From positions 1 through 12,191 of the forward strand of contig CAKPCL010000019.1 in assembly GCA_934141605.1 (NCBI GenBank): 12,191 nt of DNA, given 5' to 3'. A program made the translations under genes and the position numbers. Below, in pieces: positions 6,958-12,191 of the stretch (the first letter of the stretch is position 1; every line of letters starts with the position of its first letter). A model generated the notes under the pieces. It saw only the letters and a program-made list of their open reading frames with translations. It was not told the DNA's origin and ran no database searches. Source of the DNA: an uncultured Clostridia bacterium. GTDB taxonomy: Bacteria > Bacillota > Clostridia > TANB77 > CAG-508.

Positions 6958-8006
<1,049 letters not shown>

Positions 8007-8057
8007 TTTTACCTCCAGTTTTTATTTGGAAACTTTTATTTATTTGTTTAATTTTTA

Positions 8058-8088
8058 TTGACATTTTTTTAATAAGTGTTAATATAAT
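8058..8088 (+). promoter_or_regulatory. Promoter of antisense RNA copy 1
   Basis: On the plus strand a perfect TTGACA (8058-8063) is followed after 16 bases by TAATAT (8080-8085) or after 19 by TATAAT (8083-8088). It points away from mnmA and towards sufU, so it does not serve either gene. Confidence 0.7.
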
Positions 8089-8091
8089 AAT

Positions 8092-8159
8092 ATAAAAGAT
8101 AAGAGCATAGCCTTTATCTAGTTGTTTGGTTAGATTTGTCCAAAGGGCAAATCTTTTTT
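8092..8159 (+). ncRNA. Orphan type I antitoxin-like small RNA (copy 1)
   Basis: The predicted transcript is about 65-70 nt. It has a first hairpin AGATAA/TTATCT, an exposed stretch with TTGTTTGGTT, and then a terminator stem AGATTTG (8132-8138)/CAAATCT (8148-8154) with a T-run. It is antisense to a 14-codon relic of a toxin C terminus on the minus strand (8114-8158), but no full toxin gene is present here. It lies between the sufU stop codon and mnmA. The architecture matches the RNA at 8690-8772. Whether it still acts, for example on the intact toxin mRNA, is an inference. Confidence 0.55.
8114..8158 (-). pseudogene. Relic of a toxin C terminus
   Basis: On the minus strand, in a different frame from sufU, codons read KKICPLDKSNQTTR then TAA. 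The intact toxin downstream ends KIEIYPIDKSHNQSMR then TAA. The shared P-x-DKS and NQ positions, the common stop codon and an in-frame 3-base gap show common ancestry. The rest of the toxin gene is absent because sufU directly abuts. Part of the resemblance could be maintained by constraint on the antisense RNA rather than on the peptide. Confidence 0.55.
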
Positions 8160-8625
8160 AATGACAACAATTTATATTTCCAGTTCCTGTGCTGTCATTT
8201 TTCTCTAGCATATCTTCAATAGTATGCCAAGCCAAAAGAGCACATTTAACTCTTGCCGGCATATTAGATACATTTCTAAAAGCTATTGCATCTTCTAATT
8301 TTTTAAGTTCTTCTTCATCAGTTATCTCTCTTTTTATCATTTCTATAAATGTCTTTATAATCTCTTTTGCTTCTTCTACTGTTTTACCTTTTAATGTATC
8401 TATCATTATTGATGTTGATGCTTGTGATATTGCACAACCATGTCCTGAAAAGGCCATATCTTCTATTTTGTTTCCATTTAATTTTAATTGTAATGTTATT
8501 TCATCTCCACAATTGGGGTTATGACCTACTTCACAGTAGTCTGCATTTTCTAGTTTCTTTTTGTTGTATGAATTCATACTGTGTTCCATTATTAGTTCAT
8601 TGTAAACATCTGTTAACTCGTCCAT
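8158..8625 (-). CDS. sufU: SufU, zinc-dependent sulfurtransferase (IscU-like)
   Basis: SufU takes persulfide sulfur from SufS and passes it on for Fe-S cluster assembly in Gram-positive bacteria. The 155-residue protein has all zinc ligands: C39 and D41 in NPNCGDEI, C64 in GHGCAIS, and C128 in RVKCALLAW. The insertion of roughly 20 residues before the third ligand (about 95-118, KREITDEEELKKLED) separates SufU from scaffold-type IscU. It ends in a short Gly/Cys tail (NINCCH). The start follows AAAGG by about 9 bases. Unusually, the leader contains the plus-strand antitoxin promoter, and a second copy of that element abuts the stop codon. Transcription must come from the toxin unit, from sufS readthrough or from an unseen promoter. 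Confidence 0.93.
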   Translation of the reverse strand: MDELTDVYNELIMEHSMNSYNKKKLENADYCEVGHNPNCGDEITLQLKLNGNKIEDMAFSGHGCAISQASTSIMIDTLKGKTVEEAKEIIKTFIEMIKREITDEEELKKLEDAIAFRNVSNMPARVKCALLAWHTIEDMLEKNDSTGTGNINCCH

Positions 8626-8648
8626 TGAAATTTACCTTTCTTTTTGAA

Positions 8649-8771
8649 AATTTATTGACAATTTTATAAATTAGTGTTAATATAATAATATAAAGAGACA
8701 AGAGCAAGCTCTTATCTCATTGATTGGTTGTGAGATTTATCTATTGGATAGATCTCTATTTTTCTTTTTTT
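8649..8771. repeat. Direct repeat copy 2 (right of sufU)
   Basis: This is the partner of 8052-8160 and carries the complete antisense RNA gene opposite the intact toxin 3' end. It is slightly longer than copy 1 because of a 3-base in-frame difference and a longer terminator region. Confidence 0.75.
8655..8683 (+). promoter_or_regulatory. Antitoxin RNA promoter (copy 2)
   Basis: A perfect TTGACA (8655-8660), a 17-base spacer and TAATAT (8678-8683) form a near-consensus sigma-A promoter on the plus strand, stronger by sequence than most in this window. A strong constitutive antitoxin promoter is typical of type I modules. Start near 8690. Confidence 0.75.
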
Positions 8772-8772
8772 G
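8690..8772 (+). ncRNA. Candidate type I antitoxin RNA, antisense to the toxin 3' end
   Basis: The predicted RNA of about 80 nt is convergent with the toxin gene and covers its stop codon (8712-8714) and roughly the last 20 codons. It holds a first hairpin (AAGAGC/GCTCTT flanked by GAGA/TCTC), a single-stranded TTGATTGGTT stretch, and a terminator hairpin around ATCTAT/ATAGAT with a T-rich tail at 8757-8771. The same DNA on the minus strand forms the end hairpin of the toxin mRNA. This 3'-overlapping convergent layout matches known type I pairs such as txpA/RatA and bsrG/SR4 of Bacillus and the toxin/RCd pairs of Clostridioides difficile. The function is inferred from layout alone. Confidence 0.65.
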
Positions 8773-8876
8773 GAACAATATTTTAATGCATATCTCTTTT
8801 TTGAACAAATATGTACTAGAAACGATAGTCCTAAAAAGAACGCTAATATTATTAATAAAATCTTTATTAAATCCAT
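8712..8876 (-). CDS. Candidate type I toxin: 54-residue single-helix membrane peptide
   Basis: The start is the ATG at 8876, preceded by a full GGAGG (8886-8890), not the longer frame from 8975. The peptide begins MDLIKILLIILAFFLGLSFL, one hydrophobic helix covering residues 2-23. A strongly basic tail follows (CSKKRYALKYCSKKRK) and then a polar end (PIDKSHNQSMR). A short membrane helix plus Lys/Arg tail is the form of type I toxins that depolarise the membrane, though I find no clear match to the TxpA, Fst or Ldr families. The gene has its own promoter, a long structured leader that can hide the ribosome binding site, and a convergent antisense RNA over its 3' end. It lies between sufS and sufU. 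The alternative is a harmless small membrane protein. Confidence 0.7.
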   Translation of the reverse strand: MDLIKILLIILAFFLGLSFLVHICSKKRYALKYCSKKRKIEIYPIDKSHNQSMR

Positions 8877-8880
8877 AGCT

Positions 8881-9005
8881 GTTAACCTCCTTCTTTCGAG
8901 ATTTACATTTAAGTCATTAAAGACATAAATGCATAGATTAGCAAGCATATAACATAGACTTACTAGTCTATGCACTTATGCCTGAAGAAGGTTAACTTCC
9001 CAACC
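8881..9005 (-). promoter_or_regulatory. Structured toxin mRNA leader with sequestered Shine-Dalgarno
   Basis: Near the RNA 5' end, GTTAACCTTCTTC (minus strand, 8984-8996) pairs with GAAGGAGGTTAAC (8881-8893), which contains the ribosome binding site: 13 bp with one G-U. Inside it, CATAAGTGCATAGA (8967-8980) pairs with TCTATGCATTTATG (8924-8937), 14 bp with one G-U. Competing local hairpins also exist: CATAGACT/AGTCTATG (8953-8972), and CATTTA-x-GTC/GAC-x-TAAATG (8906-8931). This suggests folding that switches during transcription or after processing. Confidence 0.7.
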
Positions 9006-9011
9006 AAGAAG

Positions 9012-9040
9012 ATTATAATATATATTTACTTAATAGTCAA
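9012..9040 (-). promoter_or_regulatory. Toxin promoter
   Basis: On the minus strand TTGACT (9035-9040), a 17-base spacer and a perfect TATAAT (9012-9017) lie right after the sufS stop. RNA would start near 9005, giving a leader of about 130 nt. It may also feed sufU, mnmA and tcdA by readthrough. Confidence 0.75.
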
Positions 9041-9043
9041 TAT

Positions 9044-10264
<1,221 letters not shown>

Positions 10265-10267
10265 AAA

Positions 10268-10468
10268 TTATCTCCCATCATCTTCTATTTCGGATATTTG
10301 TTGATTTTCGTTACATTCTTGTGTATATACAATTTTCTTTTCTTCTGAAAAAGCTTTTTCTATTTCATCATAATTTGGTTCAATAGGATTTATTTTAATG
10401 TTTTGGTATTTTATCATATTTTTCCATGTTCCCATAAATTCATCCATAAACTCTCTTGAATTCTTCAT
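10268..10468 (-). CDS. Small conserved-position hypothetical protein between sufD and sufS
   Basis: I do not recognise this 66-residue protein. It starts after a good AGGAG at about 9 bases, begins MKNSREFMDEFMGTWKNMIK, and has an acidic C-terminal half with one Cys (TQECNENQ). There is no membrane helix. It is packed tightly, with about 33 bases to sufD upstream and 3 to sufS downstream, so it belongs to the suf transcription unit. The placement suggests an accessory or adaptor role in Fe-S assembly, but nothing in the sequence shows it. The single Cys is too little for a ferredoxin or a metal site. Confidence 0.7.
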   Translation of the reverse strand: MKNSREFMDEFMGTWKNMIKYQNIKINPIEPNYDEIEKAFSEEKKIVYTQECNENQQISEIEDDGR

Positions 10469-10501
10469 TAAATCTTTCTCCTTAAAATTACAATTATATT
10501 A

Positions 10502-11578
10502 TTAATCTATCCTCTTATCAATTTCTTGTAAAATTTCTTCTCTCAAATTTTCATTTTCAATCTTCTCTAAAATCTTATTAAATCTAGCTCTAACCATCAG
10601 CTTCATAGCCTCTTTAAGTTCAAAACCTCTACTCATAATATAAAATAATTCTTTCTCGCCAATTTTTCCAGCCGAACTTGAATGATTACCTTCAACCTCT
10701 TCTTCAGAGCAAAGTAACATTGGCAAAGCTATTGATTTTGCTGTATCTGATAATAACATACACGCCTCATTTTCATTTCCGGTAGCCTTTTTACATCCTT
10801 TTTTAAAATCAATTGTTCCTTTAAAATGTTTTTTAGATGTATCTTTTAAAGCTCCTTGAACTTCTATATCAATATTAGATTTTTTTCCTCTTAATTCACC
10901 TATATAATTTAAGTCAAAAACTTGATTTTCTCTTCCTAAATAAATTGTGTTTAGTTGATTATCACAATTATCACCTTGTAAATTAGAATAATAATTTGTG
11001 ATACTATGTTTTCCGCCAAAATCAACAATTGTATAATTAATTTTTGCATTTTCTCCAAAATTATTTTCAATTGCTAAAAAGTTATTTGATTTTATATTCA
11101 TTAAATTAACCAATACAATATTTAATTCTGAATTTTTTTCTGCTTTTGCTTTTATTATTCCATTGTGATAACTTTCATTTTCTTGGTTTGAAGTGTATTT
11201 TATTATTATTGTTGATTTTGTGTTTTCGTTTGCAATTATTTCTATGTTGTCTATTAATACAGAATTTTCATTATCAAAATTAAAATCTATTTCCGCTTCT
11301 GACTTTTCTTTTTGATTACTATTTATGTTTAATTTTATTTTTTGATTTGCTCCATGTTTTACCTGATTTGTAAGTTCTTCACTTAAACCATAAACTAAAT
11401 CTGTATTTGTATTATCTGCATTTTGTTCTATATCCATTTTAGATGTGTCACCAATTATTGTTACATTTTCAAAAGCTGGTATAACTTCTGGAATTTCAAT
11501 GTTTTCTAATTTTATATTGTTTATTTTAAAATTCTTTGCTGTTCTAACTGGTGTTTCATTTAATTTTAAATTTTCCAT
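10502..11578 (-). CDS. sufD: Fe-S cluster assembly protein SufD
   Basis: SufD pairs with SufB and the ATPase SufC in the SufBCD scaffold that builds Fe-S clusters. I place the start at the ATG at 11578 (MENLKLNETPV), 9 bases after AAAGGA, giving 358 residues; the frame extends 6 codons further to 11596 without a better site. The beta-helix core occupies about residues 60-270. The C terminus has the SufB/SufD signature: PMLLCSEEEVEGNHSSSAGK (286-305, with C290 and H299 at conserved places), then ELFYIMSRGFE. The protein is shorter than the 420-440 residues of E. coli or Bacillus SufD, mainly in the N-terminal region. It is separated from sufB by a gene on the opposite strand, which is unusual for obligate partners. 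Confidence 0.9.
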   Translation of the reverse strand: MENLKLNETPVRTAKNFKINNIKLENIEIPEVIPAFENVTIIGDTSKMDIEQNADNTNTDLVYGLSEELTNQVKHGANQKIKLNINSNQKEKSEAEIDFNFDNENSVLIDNIEIIANENTKSTIIIKYTSNQENESYHNGIIKAKAEKNSELNIVLVNLMNIKSNNFLAIENNFGENAKINYTIVDFGGKHSITNYYSNLQGDNCDNQLNTIYLGRENQVFDLNYIGELRGKKSNIDIEVQGALKDTSKKHFKGTIDFKKGCKKATGNENEACMLLSDTAKSIALPMLLCSEEEVEGNHSSSAGKIGEKELFYIMSRGFELKEAMKLMVRARFNKILEKIENENLREEILQEIDKRID

Positions 11579-11595
11579 CAATATTAGTCCTTTCA

Positions 11596-11624
11596 TTGAT
11601 TTTATTGTATTTATATGTTATAAT
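11596..11624 (+). promoter_or_regulatory. Promoter of the 58-residue membrane protein gene
   Basis: TTGATT (11596-11601), a 17-base spacer and TATAAT (11619-11624) preceded by TGT (extended -10) are on the plus strand. The promoter lies directly in front of the sufD start codon region, so it faces away from sufD. Confidence 0.75.
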
Positions 11625-11653
11625 TTCAAAAAATTACTAAGGAGGTAATTTAT

Positions 11654-11830
11654 ATGAAATCATGGTATTTATTTCTAAAAGGAACAGCTTTTGGATTAAT
11701 TTTAAGCTGTATTATACATCTTATGGATGATTCAACCTTTGCTTCTGTAATGGCCTTTGCTTTGGGTATAGGACTATTATTAATTGTTGTACTTTTAAAT
11801 CCTTGTGACAAAGACGAAGACCAAGATTAA
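11654..11830 (+). CDS. 58-residue membrane protein with two helices
   Basis: The start is set by a perfect AAGGAGG (11639-11645) 8 bases before ATG. The product begins MKSWYLFLKGTAFGLILSCI and has two hydrophobic stretches (about 6-23 and 29-50) joined by the short loop HLMDDSTF. It ends in an acidic tail, NPCDKDEDQD. I do not recognise a family; a small integral membrane protein is clear. It has its own promoter upstream and a perfect terminator downstream, so it is a complete independent unit. It sits on the plus strand between minus-strand sufB and sufD, where it must collide with suf readthrough. The strong SD, promoter and terminator argue that the gene is real. Confidence 0.75.
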   Translation: MKSWYLFLKGTAFGLILSCIIHLMDDSTFASVMAFALGIGLLLIVVLLNPCDKDEDQD

Positions 11831-11843
11831 ATACTATCTCCTT

Positions 11844-11873
11844 AAATCCCTAGAAGTTTTCTAGGGATTTTTT
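11844..11873 (+). terminator. Intrinsic terminator of the 58-residue gene, abutting sufB
   Basis: AAATCCCTAGAA (11844-11855) and TTCTAGGGATTT (11859-11870) form a perfect 12-bp stem with a 3-base loop and T-run. It lies immediately after the sufB stop as well. On the minus strand the arm is followed by AAGGAG with no T-run, so it acts mainly on the plus strand but could leave a 3' hairpin on sufB mRNA. Confidence 0.8.
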
Positions 11874-12191
11874 CTATCCTATTGCTCCTTCTAATTCTAA
11901 GTTAATAAGATTATTCATTTCAACAGCATATTCTACTGGCAATTCCTTTGCTATTGGATGAGCAAAACCTCTTACTATCATAGCCTTTGCGTCTTCCTCT
12001 GATAGTCCTCTGCTCATTAAATAGAATATTGTTTTATCACTTATTTTCCCTATTTTAGCTTCGTGTGAAAATTCAACTTCATCTGTTCTTATGTCATTTG
12101 TTGGTATTGTGTCCGAAACTGATATATCATCTAACATAAGTGATTCACATGATACTGATGATTTTGAATTTTTTGCATTTTCATTTATTCT
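11874..12191 (-). CDS. sufB: Fe-S cluster assembly protein SufB (C-terminal part, cut by window edge)
   Basis: Only the last 105 or so codons are present; the frame stays open to the right end of the window. The visible part is the highly conserved SufB C terminus: SSVSCESLMLDD, then EVEFSHEAKIGKISDKTIFY (with the conserved His), LMSRGLSEEDAKAMIVRGF, and the ending ELPVEYAVEMNNLINLELEG. SufB is the main scaffold subunit on which the Fe-S cluster forms, acting with SufC and SufD. SufC is not in the window and is probably encoded further right. The ATG at 12137 is internal. A plus-strand gene lies between this gene and its partner sufD. Confidence 0.95.
   Translation of the reverse strand, partial: RINENAKNSKSSVSCESLMLDDISVSDTIPTNDIRTDEVEFSHEAKIGKISDKTIFYLMSRGLSEEDAKAMIVRGFAHPIAKELPVEYAVEMNNLINLELEGAIG

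Larger units (their letters stand above)
8052..8160. repeat. Direct repeat copy 1 (left of sufU)
   Basis: This block repeats that at 8649-8771. Both contain ATTGACA, then AGTGTTAATATAATAATATAAA, a hairpin, a TTG-N-TTGGTT stretch and a second hairpin with a T-run. The promoter part is nearly identical and the transcribed part has diverged with compensating stem changes. The two copies are 597 bases apart and bracket sufU. Confidence 0.75.

Noticed and set aside
8040..8160. Minus-strand terminator between sufU and mnmA
   Set aside because: The hairpin after the sufU stop has its T-run only on the plus strand, so it ends the small antisense RNA and need not stop sufU-mnmA transcription.
8877..8975. 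Upstream extension of the toxin ORF to an ATG at 8975
   Set aside because: The extra 33 codons have no ribosome binding site, coincide with the strongly paired leader RNA, and the internal ATG at 8876 has a full GGAGG.

Overview
The window reads as a very AT-rich chromosomal segment of a Bacillota bacterium, most likely an anaerobic Clostridia-type organism. The signs are the base composition, AGA-dominated arginine codons, strong GGAGG-type ribosome binding sites, sigma-A promoters with 17-bp spacers, and a sufB-sufD-sufS-sufU cluster. No rRNA, tRNA, CRISPR array or intact transposase is visible.

Left part (1-2103): an unrecognised small ORF faces a two-gene minus-strand operon, a MATE-family exporter followed by a GNAT acetyltransferase. 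A bidirectional terminator separates them. Middle part (2104-6200) is accessory DNA. It holds dinD with a C-terminal frameshift and a LexA-like inverted repeat in its promoter, two related-looking structured non-coding elements flanking dinD, and a type II restriction-modification pair (C5 cytosine methyltransferase, then HNH endonuclease). It also holds gene relics and a small frameshifted ORF resembling the DUF6774 family. The dinD and DUF6774-like frameshifts have the same form: an extra C in front of a GGA glycine codon, which creates an in-frame CGG. I found no other in-frame CGG in the window.

Right part (6200-12191) is an Fe-S and tRNA-modification cluster on the minus strand: sufB (cut by the window edge), sufD, a 66-residue unknown, sufS, sufU, mnmA and tcdA. 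SufS releases sulfur from cysteine, SufU accepts it, SufB and SufD are scaffold proteins, and MnmA uses sulfur to thiolate tRNA. Two insertions interrupt it. A plus-strand gene for a 58-residue two-helix membrane protein sits between sufB and sufD. A candidate type I toxin-antitoxin locus sits between sufS and sufU.

That toxin-antitoxin locus is the main discovery candidate. It comprises a 54-residue one-helix membrane peptide with a basic tail, its own TTGACT-N17-TATAAT promoter, and a roughly 130-nt leader whose 5' end can pair over 13 bp with the Shine-Dalgarno region. A convergent plus-strand antisense RNA has a near-consensus promoter and a terminator and overlaps the toxin 3' end. A second antisense gene with the same promoter block lies between sufU and mnmA. 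It is paired only with a 14-codon relic of the toxin C terminus, so sufU is bracketed by about 110-bp direct repeats.
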